Shown: positions 1 to 9,128 of the stretch, one piece after another | How the letters are laid out: every line of letters begins with the position of its first letter | Position numbering within the stretch: position 1 is the stretch's first letter | Assembly: GCF_900177685.1 (NCBI RefSeq) | Contig: NZ_FXAY01000007.1 | Span: 1 to 64,000, forward strand | Direction: 5' to 3' | Origin: Agreia pratensis | GTDB lineage: Bacteria > Actinomycetota > Actinomycetes > Actinomycetales > Microbacteriaceae | DNA length: 64,000 nucleotides | Made by a program: the position numbers and the translations under genes | The notes under the pieces: model-generated | Told to the model about the DNA's origin: nothing | The model's database searches: none | Seen by the model: only the letters and a program-made list of their open reading frames with translations

Positions 1-77
1 ACAAGACCTTCAAGACCGACGCCGTCAAGGCCGGCCTCCTCGTCGGAATCGCCAAGATCACCGTCAACACCAAGTAA
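1..77 (+). CDS. C-terminal fragment of an unidentified protein
   Basis: The reading frame that ends at TAA 75-77 is open from the window edge and encodes the last 24 residues of a protein ending in ITVNTK. The gene starts outside the window, so neither size nor function can be judged. A strong hairpin follows 20 bases after the stop, which supports this being a true gene end. Confidence 0.55.
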   Translation, partial: KTFKTDAVKAGLLVGIAKITVNTK

Positions 78-97
78 CACCCCAGCACAACCAGAAC

Positions 98-126
98 GGC
101 CCGCCACAAACGTGGCGGGCCATTCT
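98..126 (+). terminator. Rho-independent terminator after the first gene
   Basis: A perfect 10-bp stem (98-107 with 112-121, GGCCCGCCAC/GTGGCGGGCC) closes an AAAC loop and is followed by ATTCT. It lies between the partial first gene and the glycosyltransferase operon, so it probably separates the two transcription units. The T tract is short, as is usual in high-GC actinobacteria. Confidence 0.7.
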
Positions 127-170
127 GCTACCCCCGAACATTCCCAGCCCGATGATGCAAGGATCAATCA

Positions 171-1640
171 GTGAGAACAGTCCTGACCCTTGCCGCCACC
201 GCGGCCATCGCGGCAGCCATCGGCTTCGCGACGACCCAGTTGCAACTGTTCACTCGCGCTGACGCTCCCGCTTTCATCGTTGTCATCGGAGCGGCCTGGA
301 TCTTCTTCGCCCTCGCCTTTCTCGCCCTCAGAAAGGTTCCGGCCCGTCATGTGACGGCGGTCATCATCGCCGGATCCCTCGCCATCGGCGGAGCAGCGCT
401 GCTCGGGCCGCCGAACACCAGCACCGATTCCGCGCGCTATGCCTGGGACGGCATCGTCACGAACGCCGGAGTCTCCCCCTACGCCCACATTCCGGTGGCC
501 GACTCCATAAAAGAGTTGCGCCCAGACTGGCTCTTCCCCACCCCCGCGGGCACCGCCGTCGCCGACAGCGCCGCCGCCGGCAAGAACGACGTCGATCATG
601 ACGCAGACTGCCCGGGCGTCGGAAACCGGTACAACGACACCAAGTCGTCGCCGTCGCGAGAACTGCTCTGCACCGCCATCAACCGCCCGCACGACCCCAC
701 GATCTACCCGCCGATGGCCGAGCTCTACTTCGCCAGCGTGCGCTGGTTCGTCGATCCGAGCGTCCAATACTGGCCTTTCCAGGTCGGCGGCCTCCTCATC
801 TCGCTCGGCATCACCTGGATGCTTCTGGTTGCCCTTCGCCGCCGCGGCATGGATCCGAGATGGGCGGCCCTCTGGGCCTGGTGCCCTCTGGTCGCGACGG
901 AAGCGGTCACCAACTCGCACGTAGACGTTCTCGGCGTGGCTCTCGCCCTCGCGGCCAGCCTGCTCGTGGCATCCGGCAGACGCGTCTGGGGCGGAATCGC
1001 CCTCGGCGCGGCCATCGCGACCAAGCTCATTCCCGTGATCGTCGCTCCGCCTCTGCTCAAGAAGCGGCCACTCACCCTGATCCTGGTATCCGTCGCCACG
1101 TTCGCGGCGCTGTACGTTCCCTACGTGCTGAGCTCGGGCATCAAAGTGCTCGGTTATCTTCCCGGCTACCTGTCCGAAGAGGGCTACGAAGACGGGACCA
1201 GCTTCGCCCTGCTCTCGACGATCCTGCCCGGCAAGTCGGCCGTGATTGTGGCCGCGGCGCTGATCGCCGTGATCGCAGGACTCACCTGGTGGCGCGCCAG
1301 CCCGACCTCCCCCTGGCTGCCGCAGTTGGTTCTCATCGGAAGCATCCTCATCATCGTGAGCCCCCGCTACCCCTGGTACGCGCTGCTGCTCATCCCCTTC
1401 ATCGTGCTCAGCCAGCATTGGGAGTGGTTCGCAGTCGCACTGGCCCTCACCGTGCGTCTGTTCGTGCCCACCGTCGACGTAATGCGCGGCGGGCTCGCGC
1501 TGGCCACACTGATCGTCGTCGCCGCATGGTTCTACCGACAGCGCCTCGCGAGGGGCGGCGGCGGTCTGCACCTACCGGGCAGAGGGCAGCCGTCGACCCG
1601 GCCCGACGCATCCGGTCGCATTCAGGAGGTGTCATCGTGA
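171..1640 (+). CDS. GT-C membrane glycosyltransferase, GT87 (DUF2029)-like
   Basis: This 489-residue protein is almost entirely membrane-embedded, with about ten hydrophobic segments. An extracytoplasmic loop near residues 85-175 carries DSARYAWDG and DPTIYPPMAEL, which resemble the conserved acidic/YPP region of GT87 polyprenyl-phosphate-mannose-dependent transferases. Such enzymes add mannose or arabinose to lipid-linked glycans on the outer membrane face, using a polyprenyl-phosphate sugar donor. The start is GTG at 171. The stop overlaps the start of the next gene by 4 nt, so the two are translationally coupled. The acceptor cannot be read from the sequence; cell-wall glycan or lipoglycan assembly is the family expectation. 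Confidence 0.7.
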   Translation: MRTVLTLAATAAIAAAIGFATTQLQLFTRADAPAFIVVIGAAWIFFALAFLALRKVPARHVTAVIIAGSLAIGGAALLGPPNTSTDSARYAWDGIVTNAGVSPYAHIPVADSIKELRPDWLFPTPAGTAVADSAAAGKNDVDHDADCPGVGNRYNDTKSSPSRELLCTAINRPHDPTIYPPMAELYFASVRWFVDPSVQYWPFQVGGLLISLGITWMLLVALRRRGMDPRWAALWAWCPLVATEAVTNSHVDVLGVALALAASLLVASGRRVWGGIALGAAIATKLIPVIVAPPLLKKRPLTLILVSVATFAALYVPYVLSSGIKVLGYLPGYLSEEGYEDGTSFALLSTILPGKSAVIVAAALIAVIAGLTWWRASPTSPWLPQLVLIGSILIIVSPRYPWYALLLIPFIVLSQHWEWFAVALALTVRLFVPTVDVMRGGLALATLIVVAAWFYRQRLARGGGGLHLPGRGQPSTRPDASGRIQEVSS

Positions 1641-3214
1641 CGCGCATCACAACACTGTTGGCTCGCCGCATCGAGATCCCTCTTCTGGCTTTCGCGGCCA
1701 TTGTGATCGTCGCCATCGGCCTCGACACCCCGTCGATCTGGTACGACGAGGCAGCCACCATCGTGTCGGCCACGCGCACCTGGCCCGAACTGTGGGCGAT
1801 GCTGCACACCGTCGACGCGGTGCACGGGCTGTACTACGCGTTCATCCATGTCTGGTTCGACATCGTCGGCTACTCGCCGTTCACGCTGCGACTGCCGAGC
1901 GCGATCGTCTCGGGTGGCACGGTGGCGCTCACGATGCTGCTCGCCTCGCGCTTCGGAACCCGCGGCTTCGCGCTGCTCGCTGGAGTCGTGCTCATCACGA
2001 TCCCCCGCTTCACGTGGGCGGGTGGCGAGGGCCGCTCGTATGCCCTGACCGCGTTGCTCGCGGTGGCACTGACTCTGCTTCTGATGAGGGCGCTCGATGC
2101 CGCGAGAGCACCCTCGACCCGATGGGCGGCCGTCTGGCCCTGGCTCGTGTACGCCGCTGTCGGGCTGTTCTCGGTGGGCATCTTCGTCTATCTCTCGCTC
2201 GTCGTGGTGGCGCACGCCGTGACCGTGGCCGTGCTCACCATCTCGGGCACTCTCACCCGTCGACAGCTGTTCGCGTTCGGGCGCACGGTCATCCCGCTCG
2301 GAGTGGTCTGCATTCCCTTCGTGCTCGTCGTGGCCGGGCAGTCGGGCCAGCTCTCCTGGATCGACCCGATCAGCCAGCGCACCCTCACCGGAATCCTCGT
2401 CACCCAATTCGCCCCGAACAACGTGCCGTTCGCGATCTTCACCTGGGTCGTGGTGCTCGTCGGAATCACCACCTTCGTCGTGGCCCGGCACTCGTCCGCG
2501 GCCCGCGCCCGTGCCGCCCGCGACCTCATGGCCTGGGTTCTGCCGTGGCTGGTCGTGCCGACCGCGGTGCTCGTGCTCACCTCGGTTCTGATCACCCCGC
2601 TGTACTCGCCGCGCTATCTCACTTTCCTCATGCCGGCGCTTGCCGTCGCCATCGCGGGCGGCATCGTGGGCCTCGGCCGGTTGACCCGTCGGGCCGCTCG
2701 GCTCTCGACGGGGCCGCGTGCGGCCCGGATGCGATCGGTTCCGTGGACGGCATTGGCCGCGGTCGCCGGGGTGCTTGTTCTAGCCCTGCTCACTCAGCCG
2801 AGCTACGAGGGCCAGCGAACAACCGGCGCGAAGCAGAAGTCCTCGTGGTCGCAGGCGGCCTGGCGCGTGGGAGAGGTCACCTCGACCCTGCCGGCCGACG
2901 CAGACCCGGCCGTCGTCTTCGGAAGCGTCGCGTGGCATCCGACCGCCACCGCACGGGTGGTCGAGTACTCGTACCCATGGGCGTTCACCTCGCTCGACGA
3001 TGTCGCCCTCGACAAGCCTGTCGGCTCACTGCCTCGACTCTGGGAGACGTCGCGCCCGGTCGACACACAGATGCTCGAGGGCCACGACACGGTGATCCTG
3101 GTGTCGAGCGGCCGCGACCGCGAGGTCAACGAGCAGGCGATCGAGGATGCGGGCTTCGTCGAGTCCGACAGCTGGCACTACCCGAACCTCTGGGTGATGG
3201 TCTTCACCCGCTGA
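1637..3214 (+). CDS. GT-C membrane glycosyltransferase, GT39/ArnT-like
   Basis: This 525-residue multi-spanning protein has an N-terminal helix followed by TPSIWYDEAATIVSA at about residue 30; acidic residues in this first loop are the hallmark of GT-C transferases such as ArnT and protein mannosyltransferases. Roughly eleven hydrophobic segments follow, then a soluble C-terminal region from about residue 390. The GTG start at 1637 is chosen because AGGAGG lies 7 nt upstream and the start overlaps the preceding stop (GTGA). It forms a two-gene operon with the GT87-like gene, implying that both act on the same lipid-linked glycan or glycoprotein. Substrate unknown. Confidence 0.7.
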   Translation: MTRITTLLARRIEIPLLAFAAIVIVAIGLDTPSIWYDEAATIVSATRTWPELWAMLHTVDAVHGLYYAFIHVWFDIVGYSPFTLRLPSAIVSGGTVALTMLLASRFGTRGFALLAGVVLITIPRFTWAGGEGRSYALTALLAVALTLLLMRALDAARAPSTRWAAVWPWLVYAAVGLFSVGIFVYLSLVVVAHAVTVAVLTISGTLTRRQLFAFGRTVIPLGVVCIPFVLVVAGQSGQLSWIDPISQRTLTGILVTQFAPNNVPFAIFTWVVVLVGITTFVVARHSSAARARAARDLMAWVLPWLVVPTAVLVLTSVLITPLYSPRYLTFLMPALAVAIAGGIVGLGRLTRRAARLSTGPRAARMRSVPWTALAAVAGVLVLALLTQPSYEGQRTTGAKQKSSWSQAAWRVGEVTSTLPADADPAVVFGSVAWHPTATARVVEYSYPWAFTSLDDVALDKPVGSLPRLWETSRPVDTQMLEGHDTVILVSSGRDREVNEQAIEDAGFVESDSWHYPNLWVMVFTR

Positions 3215-3313
3215 CGCGATCGATCTGACGAGAAACTGTGCAGCCTGAGCCTGCCCGTGTCGATATACGACGAGGATGGTCTCTACGTGAACAGAATCTG
3301 CACAGGGCGGGAC

Positions 3314-4375
3314 TCACGACGAAGGGACTGGCCCCGTCGTCGATCCCACGTGGAGTTCGCACGTGAACGCGATCGGGGTATCGGGGCGCTCTCCCGCTAG
3401 CAGCGCGGTGACCGCGGCCCCCGCGGCGTGGCCCTTCGCGCTGGCGGGCTGCACCATGGTCGTGAGATCGTGCGCGAAGCCGTCGATGCGGATTCCGTCG
3501 AAGCCGATCACACTCACGTCGACCCCGACCACCAGCCCGAGTTCCTCGACCGCCTGGATCACTCCGACGGCGAGCAGGTCGGCCTGCGCCACGATCGCGG
3601 TCGGCCGCTGCGACGCTGCGACATCGAGCAAGGCCAGCGCCGCACGGCGACCGTCTTCGGGAGTGTTGTGCACCGACGAGTATGCCGGCGCATCCGGATA
3701 TACCTCGCGGGTGCCCAGAAGTCTCTCGCGAGTGACCGACACCGCGATCGCCACGTCGTCGGTCACGGGCCCGGCTTCGTGCCCGTCGGCGATGCCCAGG
3801 GTGGCGATGCCCACGAGCTCGTGGCCCAGCGACTGCAGGTGCCGGGCAGCGACCACCGAGGCGGCGCGGTTGTCGAGGGTCACCTCGACGAGCTCGGGCC
3901 GAGACGGCCCCTCGACCGAGACGACCGGAATGTCGCGACGCCCGAAGACCTCGATCGAGTGGTCGACACGAGTGGAGCATCCGAGCAGGATCACGGCGTC
4001 GACCGCGGCCGTGTCGATCGTGGCCGCTCCCTCGCCCGAGTCGGTGAGCAGCAGCAGGCCGGCGCCCTGCGGGCCCAGCGCGGTGGCGACTCCGTCGAGG
4101 GTGATGGATGTCACGGGGTCGCGAAACGCGTACAGCAGGCTGCCCTCGAGAACGACGCCGATGACGCCGCTTCGCCCCTGACGCAGCGAGCGGGCCCGGG
4201 GGTCTGGACCGTCGTAGCCCAGCGAAGCCGCGGCGGCGAGCACGCGCTCGCGCGTCGCATCCGACACCGGGCCCGACCCGCTGAACGCGATCGACGCGGT
4301 CGAAACGGAGACTCCGGCGGCCTTGGCCACGTCTGCGAGAGTGGGACGGCGGGTGTGTTGATCGCTCGCGGTCAT
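3314..4375 (-). CDS. LacI-family transcriptional repressor
   Basis: This 353-residue regulator begins with a classic LacI helix-turn-helix (TLADVAKAAGVSVSTASIAF, about residues 10-29) followed by the hinge region and a periplasmic-binding-protein-like effector domain ending in the usual VGSTTGPVP tail. The ATG at 4375 places the helix-turn-helix at the normal position; the longer open frame upstream would run into the divergent gene. It is divergent from an MFS transporter gene, with a perfect 14-bp palindrome between the two starts. The simplest reading is a local repressor of the transporter, responding to a sugar or sugar-derived ligand. Confidence 0.85.
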   Translation of the reverse strand: MTASDQHTRRPTLADVAKAAGVSVSTASIAFSGSGPVSDATRERVLAAAASLGYDGPDPRARSLRQGRSGVIGVVLEGSLLYAFRDPVTSITLDGVATALGPQGAGLLLLTDSGEGAATIDTAAVDAVILLGCSTRVDHSIEVFGRRDIPVVSVEGPSRPELVEVTLDNRAASVVAARHLQSLGHELVGIATLGIADGHEAGPVTDDVAIAVSVTRERLLGTREVYPDAPAYSSVHNTPEDGRRAALALLDVAASQRPTAIVAQADLLAVGVIQAVEELGLVVGVDVSVIGFDGIRIDGFAHDLTTMVQPASAKGHAAGAAVTALLAGERPDTPIAFTCELHVGSTTGPVPSS

Positions 4376-4388
4376 GTTGGTAGCGTAG

Positions 4389-4402
4389 TCGAATCGATTC
4401 GA
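4389..4402. promoter_or_regulatory. Probable LacI operator, perfect palindrome
   Basis: TCGAATCGATTCGA is a perfect 14-bp palindrome with a central CG step, the usual architecture of LacI-family operators. It lies 13 bp from the LacI start and 40 bp from the MFS start, in the only intergenic space between the divergent genes. It probably serves both promoters. Confidence 0.65.
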
Positions 4403-4442
4403 TCTCGCGCGATACCGCTCTCCAACGCATTCAGGACACCCC

Positions 4443-5681
4443 ATGACCACTCCCACGAGCGACGTCGCCGTGCATCCTCCACGGACTCTCATCTCGTGGC
4501 GCAACGCAGTCTTCGTGATCTTCATCCTGAGCGGGGTGAGCATCGCCAGCTGGGTCGCTCGACTTCCTGCCGTGCGCGACGACCTCGAGCTGAACACGGC
4601 CAATGTCGGCGTGCTGATCTTCGGCATGTCCGCCGGATCCGTCGTGGGACTCATCGTGGCCCCGGCGATTCTGCGCCGCTTCGGACCGCGCGCCGGCATC
4701 ACCTTCTGCATCTCGCTGATCTCCTCGGGACTCGTGCTCATCGGAGTCGGCGGCGGACTCGCACCCAGCGTGACGGTCGCCTTCATCGGCCTGGTGCTCT
4801 TCGGCTTCGGCAACGGAGCCTGCGACGTCATGATGAACGTTGAGGGCGCGGCTGCCGAGCGGGCTATCGGCAAGACCCTGATGCCGCTGATGCACGCCAT
4901 GTTCTCTGGCGGCACGGTTCTCGGCGCCGGCATCGGCGCCCTCGCCTCGGCTCTCGCCATCCCGGTCTTCGCCCATCTGATCACGATCGCCGTTATTCTC
5001 GTCGTCGCGGTGATCGCCGCCGTCAGGTTCATCCCGCACGATCTGGATGCCGCAGATCAGGCCGACGCCGCCGGCTCGGCCCCGCGCATCCCGCTCGGCC
5101 AGCGACTCAAGGCGAGCCTGGCCGTCTGGGCCGACGCCCGCCTTCTGCTCATCGGAGCGGTGATGCTCGGAATGGCGTTCGCCGAGGGCAGCGCCAACGA
5201 CTGGATCGCGATCGCGACGGTCGATGGCCACGAACAGTCCAACACCACGGGCGCCATCGTCTTCGGCATCTTCGTCGCGGCGATGACCGTCGGTCGCGTG
5301 GCGGGCGGCCCCTTGCTCGACCGCTTCGGACGGGTTCCGACGCTGCGCGCCACCGCCGTCGTAGGCATCGCGGGTCTGCTGCTCTTCATCCTCTCGACCG
5401 ACCTCTGGGTCACGATCATCGGAGCGATCCTCTGGGGCATCGGCGCCTCGCTCGGATTCCCCGTGGGCATGAGCGCAGCCGCAGACGACGAGAAGAACTC
5501 GGCCGCACGCGTGAGCGCCGTGGCGATCGTGGGGTACACCGCGTTCCTCGCTGGCCCGCCGCTGCTCGGATTCCTCGGCGAACACTTCGGCATCCTGAAT
5601 GCCCTCTACGTGATTCTCGCGCTACTGGTGCTGTCGTTCTTCGCGTCGCCGGCGACCCGAGAGCGCACGTACACGACATAG
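4443..5681 (+). CDS. MFS transporter, YbjJ-like
   Basis: This 412-residue protein has twelve hydrophobic segments and the major facilitator layout of two six-helix halves, joined by a polar loop near residues 195-215. The first helix carries SGVSIASWVARLPAVRDDL, a signature shared with YbjJ/FucP-type members and with a second transporter in this window (34065-35273). It is divergent from a LacI regulator with a palindromic operator between them, so it is probably induced by its own substrate. A sugar or related small solute is likely, but nothing in the sequence names it. Confidence 0.75.
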   Translation: MTTPTSDVAVHPPRTLISWRNAVFVIFILSGVSIASWVARLPAVRDDLELNTANVGVLIFGMSAGSVVGLIVAPAILRRFGPRAGITFCISLISSGLVLIGVGGGLAPSVTVAFIGLVLFGFGNGACDVMMNVEGAAAERAIGKTLMPLMHAMFSGGTVLGAGIGALASALAIPVFAHLITIAVILVVAVIAAVRFIPHDLDAADQADAAGSAPRIPLGQRLKASLAVWADARLLLIGAVMLGMAFAEGSANDWIAIATVDGHEQSNTTGAIVFGIFVAAMTVGRVAGGPLLDRFGRVPTLRATAVVGIAGLLLFILSTDLWVTIIGAILWGIGASLGFPVGMSAAADDEKNSAARVSAVAIVGYTAFLAGPPLLGFLGEHFGILNALYVILALLVLSFFASPATRERTYTT

Positions 5682-5785
5682 GTCCCGCGGGTCCGCGCAA
5701 GATTCCCACTTTCGTCACCGCGTTGCGGGTTCGCGTCTGACGCGGCACCACCAGGTGCGGTTGTGCCATGTGGTACAGAGATGGC

Positions 5786-6235
5786 ATGAGTCTTTCCGAT
5801 GACCCCTTCGCCGGACTCGGCGGCAATGGCAGTGCATTCACACCCGAAGAGCACTCGGGCTGGTATTCGCCAGGACGGCAAGATGCCTTCTGGACTGTCG
5901 CGGCCATCGGCACGGTGGTGGTCTGCCTGGCGTGGTTCTGGTACGGACTAGCGTTCTCCGAAGAAATGACCGAGCAGTGCAAAGCGGTGATGGCAAGCTC
6001 CTCGATGGCCGGCACAGGACTGCTCCTGGGCGGGGTTCCGTTGGTCTTCGCTCATCTTGCCGTGCTGCTCCCCCTGCTGCTGATCGCCGCGAAATATCGC
6101 TCGCCGCGCCGAACGGGGATTCTGGTCGCGGTTGTCGTTGTTCTGGTGGCGAGCGCTCTCGGTATCGCGGTGAATGAGTTGGTGTGGTCTGGCAACTTGT
6201 TCGCCATGTCTGCCGATGCCGCTCAGTGCTCGTGA
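5786..6235 (+). CDS. Small four-helix membrane protein of unknown function
   Basis: This 149-residue protein has a polar N terminus (SLSDDPFAGLGG) and hydrophobic segments near residues 40-60, 75-105 and 110-130, so it is an integral membrane protein. I recognise no family. The ATG at 5786 was preferred over an in-frame ATG at 5768 because the protein then begins with a typical polar leader; neither has a clear ribosome-binding site. It sits alone between an MFS gene and nucS, reading in the same direction, and the sequence gives no hint of function. Confidence 0.55.
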   Translation: MSLSDDPFAGLGGNGSAFTPEEHSGWYSPGRQDAFWTVAAIGTVVVCLAWFWYGLAFSEEMTEQCKAVMASSSMAGTGLLLGGVPLVFAHLAVLLPLLLIAAKYRSPRRTGILVAVVVVLVASALGIAVNELVWSGNLFAMSADAAQCS

Positions 6236-6262
6236 ACTGAGCCGACCCCGTACTCTGGGTTG

Positions 6263-6958
6263 GTGCGTCTTGTCATTGCGAACTGTTCCGTCGACTACGC
6301 GGGGCGGCTCTCCGCGCACCTGCCGTTGGCCACCCGACTTCTGATGCTGAAGAGCGACGGTTCGATCCTCGTGCACTCCGACGGCGGCAGCTATAAGCCG
6401 CTCAACTGGATGAGCCCGCCCTGCTACATCACCTTCGATGAGCCCGACCAGACGCAGACGGATGCCGGGATCACCCAGGTCTGGAAGGTCACCCAGAAGA
6501 AGACCGACGACGTTCTGGTCGTGAGTATCTACGACGTGCTGCACGATTCGTCGCATGAACTCGGCATCGACCCCGGCCTGCAGAAAGACGGCGTCGAGGC
6601 GCACCTTCAGAAGCTGCTCGCAGAGCAGATCACCCTGCTGGGCGACGGGCACACGCTCGTTCGTCGCGAATACATGACCGCCATCGGACCCGTCGACATC
6701 CTGGCCCGTGATTCGGGCGGTGCAGCGGTGGCCGTAGAGATCAAGCGTCGCGGCGATATCGACGGGGTCGAGCAGCTGACCCGCTACCTCGAGCTCATGA
6801 ACCGCGACCCCCACCTGTCTCCGGTGCAGGGAGTCTTCGCGGCTCAAGAGATCAAGCCCCAGGCTCGCACCCTCGCGCAAGACCGCGGCATCCGCTGCGT
6901 TGTGCTCGACTACGACGCCATGCGCGGCCTCGACGACAGCGACTCCCGCCTCTTCTGA
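6263..6958 (+). CDS. nucS: Mismatch-specific endonuclease NucS/EndoMS
   Basis: This 231-residue protein opens with [20 protein letters not shown], the characteristic start of actinobacterial NucS, and has the N-terminal DNA-binding domain followed by a RecB-like nuclease domain. Catalytic residues are visible as D145 (GPVDILARD), E159 and K161 (VAVEIKRRG) and Q171. The C terminus ends in SRLF, like the short clamp-binding tail of the family. NucS replaces MutS/MutL in actinobacteria: it makes double-strand breaks at mismatches, with the sliding clamp as partner. The GTG at 6263 was chosen over the adjoining TTG because family members begin MRLV. It appears to be a single-gene unit. Confidence 0.92.
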   Translation: MRLVIANCSVDYAGRLSAHLPLATRLLMLKSDGSILVHSDGGSYKPLNWMSPPCYITFDEPDQTQTDAGITQVWKVTQKKTDDVLVVSIYDVLHDSSHELGIDPGLQKDGVEAHLQKLLAEQITLLGDGHTLVRREYMTAIGPVDILARDSGGAAVAVEIKRRGDIDGVEQLTRYLELMNRDPHLSPVQGVFAAQEIKPQARTLAQDRGIRCVVLDYDAMRGLDDSDSRLF

Positions 6959-6990
6959 TCTAGCCGAAACGGCCCGTCTCATCTGACCCC

Positions 6991-7029
6991 TTGCGCTGCC
7001 CAGGATCGCGACTATATTTCCTATAGGAT
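6991..7029 (+). promoter_or_regulatory. Promoter with overlapping ATCCTATAGGAT-type operator
   Basis: A TATATT -10 (7013-7018) with a weak TTGCGC -35 (6991-6996, 16-bp spacer) precedes the perfect palindrome TCCTATAGGA at 7019-7028, which would cover the transcription start. The same core recurs as ATCCTATAGGAT at 14611-14622, ahead of the opposing arm of the cluster. A repressor, most likely the GntR protein encoded at 11503-12216, would block this promoter directly. Confidence 0.6.
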
Positions 7030-7076
7030 CTTTTCTTGTGTTCACCGACGAACGCATCGAGCGCAATGGAGCACTG

Positions 7077-8093
7077 ATGACCAAGACAACGACAGGCAGC
7101 GCGTCGACCACCGAGGCGAGCAGCGGAGCCCAATCCTGGGAGGGCGTCGACTGGAATCCATCCAACTGGACAGCCGAGACGTGGCCGATCGCCACGTGCC
7201 TGCACGGAATTCCTCCGGTCGGCCGCGATGGCGTCGCCCTGCACGACGCGGCTCCGGAGGTGTGGGACGACATGTTCGCTCAGGTGGAGGGCGTCGGATT
7301 CACCCTTGCCGAACTGGCAGACAGCCACGTTCGCCCCGCAGACCTCGAGCCGTCGCGCCGGGACGAGTTCCTGTCGATCGCTCGCTCTCACGGCATCGGT
7401 ATACCCTCGGTGCACCTCCAGCGCCAGAGCGTGATCATGCCGGGTCACGAGGAGAAGAACCTCGCATACGCGCACCGCACGATCGACGCTGCAGCGGAGT
7501 GGGGCATGAAGGTCTTCTCGACCGGACTGCACCAGCCCTTCAGCGAAGCGCAGAAGCGCGCCCTCTGGTTCTGGACAGCAGAAGGCCCCAAAGACCCCGA
7601 CGACGAAGAGGTCTGGAACGCGGCCGTCACCCGCATCCGCGAGTTGGGAAAGCACGCGGCCGACGTGGGCCTGCCCCTCGCCCTCGAACTGTATGAAGAC
7701 ACCTACCTCGGCACCGCCGACAGCGCCGTGCGCCTGGTCGAGGAGATCGGCCTCGACAACGTCGGCCTCAACCCCGACGTAGCGAACCTCATCCGCCTGC
7801 ACCGTCCTGTAGAGGACTGGCGAGAACTGTTCGCGAAGACACTTCCGTACGCCAACTACATGCACGTGAAGAACTACACGCGTGACGAGTCCGCCGACGG
7901 CAGCTGGGCCACTTCCGTGCCCTCGACCATGGAGGCGGGTCTCATCAACTACCGCCAGGTGCTGCGCGATGCACTCGCGGGAGGGTTCCGCGGAATCATC
8001 CTCGCCGAGCACTACGGCGGCGACAGCCTCGGCATGTGCTCGACCAACCAGACATACATCCGCTCGCTGCTCCCCCGAGCGGCTCAGGCTTAG
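7077..8093 (+). CDS. Sugar-phosphate isomerase/epimerase-fold TIM-barrel enzyme
   Basis: This 338-residue protein has the xylose-isomerase-like TIM-barrel pattern with probable metal ligands spread over the strands (ALELYED near residue 205, NPDVANLIRLH near 230, MHVKNY near 260, ILAEHYGGD near 310). Family members isomerise, epimerise or decarboxylate small sugars and sugar acids. It is the first gene of the + arm of a cluster encoding four-carbon sugar kinases, so isomerisation of a tetrulose phosphate or an oxo-tetronate, or decarboxylation of a branched oxo-acid, are the candidates. The ATG at 7077 follows GGAG by 6 nt. A palindromic operator lies 48 bp upstream. Confidence 0.7.
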   Translation: MTKTTTGSASTTEASSGAQSWEGVDWNPSNWTAETWPIATCLHGIPPVGRDGVALHDAAPEVWDDMFAQVEGVGFTLAELADSHVRPADLEPSRRDEFLSIARSHGIGIPSVHLQRQSVIMPGHEEKNLAYAHRTIDAAAEWGMKVFSTGLHQPFSEAQKRALWFWTAEGPKDPDDEEVWNAAVTRIRELGKHAADVGLPLALELYEDTYLGTADSAVRLVEEIGLDNVGLNPDVANLIRLHRPVEDWRELFAKTLPYANYMHVKNYTRDESADGSWATSVPSTMEAGLINYRQVLRDALAGGFRGIILAEHYGGDSLGMCSTNQTYIRSLLPRAAQA

Positions 8094-8114
8094 AGAAACG
8101 GACTCATCATCATC

Positions 8115-9068
8115 ATGAACACACGCACCATCGCCGTCGTCGGATCCGGCTACATGGGCGGCGGCATCGCCCAGGTTCTCGCTCTTTCGGGTGCAACCGT
8201 CGTGATCGCCGATATCTCCGAAGAGATCGCCCGCAGCAACTACGAGCGGCTGCTCACGGAGACGGCCCAATTCGTCTCGGACGGCCTGTTCCCGGTCGAC
8301 GCCGTCGAGCGAATCCGCGCTCATGTCTCGCCAGCGGCGTCGATCGAAGAGGCCGTCGCCGACGCCGACTTCATCGAGGAGGCTGTCCCCGAGAAGATCG
8401 AGATCAAGCACGCCACCCTGCGCCGAATCAGCGCCGCGGCCAGGCCCGATGCGGTCATCGGCTCCAACACCTCGACCATTCTGATCGACTCGCTGGCAGA
8501 GGCGGTCACAGGGCCAGAACGCTTCCTCGGTGTGCACTTCTCGAACCCGGCTCCGTTCATTCCCGGAGTCGAGCTCATCCCGCATGCCACCACGTCTGAG
8601 AGCTCGATCGCGCTGGCAGAGGAGATCGTGGCTGCAACCGGCAAGGAGACCGCGCGGGTCAAGGACAGCACGGGCTTCGTACTCAACCGTCTGCAGTACG
8701 CGCTGTTCCACGAGGCCACCCAGATCGTCGAGGAGGGCATCGCGACTCCCGAAGACATCGACACCATCGTGCGCACCACCTTCGGTTTCCGCCTGCCGGT
8801 CTTCGGCCCCTTCGCTATCGCCGACATGGCCGGCCTCGACGTGTACGCCTTCTGCTACGCGTCGCTGCAGACCCGCTGGCCGGAGCGGTTCGCGACGCCG
8901 GAGTCACTCAAGACCCTGGTCGACGCCGGCAAGTTCGGCACCAAGTCGGGCGCCGGATACCTCGACGTTCCGGCCGAGCGCACGGCGGAACTCATCGCCT
9001 ACCGCAACAAGGCCTATGTCGCCATCAAGAAGCTCATGGACGAGCTCGGCCCCGCTCCGATCGGCTGA
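8115..9068 (+). CDS. 3-hydroxyacyl-CoA dehydrogenase-family NAD-dependent oxidoreductase
   Basis: This 317-residue protein starts with the Rossmann motif VVGSGYMGGGIAQ and contains EAVPEKIEIKHA and GSNTSTI, followed by the helical C-terminal dimerisation domain; this is the layout of 3-hydroxybutyryl-CoA dehydrogenase and L-gulonate 3-dehydrogenase. It lies 21 bp downstream of the TIM-barrel gene and is followed by an SDR gene. No acyl-CoA enzymes are nearby, so oxidation of a hydroxy group on a sugar acid is more likely than beta-oxidation. The substrate remains an inference. Confidence 0.75.
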   Translation: MNTRTIAVVGSGYMGGGIAQVLALSGATVVIADISEEIARSNYERLLTETAQFVSDGLFPVDAVERIRAHVSPAASIEEAVADADFIEEAVPEKIEIKHATLRRISAAARPDAVIGSNTSTILIDSLAEAVTGPERFLGVHFSNPAPFIPGVELIPHATTSESSIALAEEIVAATGKETARVKDSTGFVLNRLQYALFHEATQIVEEGIATPEDIDTIVRTTFGFRLPVFGPFAIADMAGLDVYAFCYASLQTRWPERFATPESLKTLVDAGKFGTKSGAGYLDVPAERTAELIAYRNKAYVAIKKLMDELGPAPIG

Positions 9069-9128
9069 GCTGCCACCTCACTCTCACCCCCTTCGCATCT
9101 CCGACACCGTCGTCAGAAAGGCACGCAC

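Noticed and set aside
3215-3313. Terminator between the convergent glycosyltransferase and LacI genes
   Set aside because: I looked for a stem in this 99-bp gap and found only short imperfect pairings.
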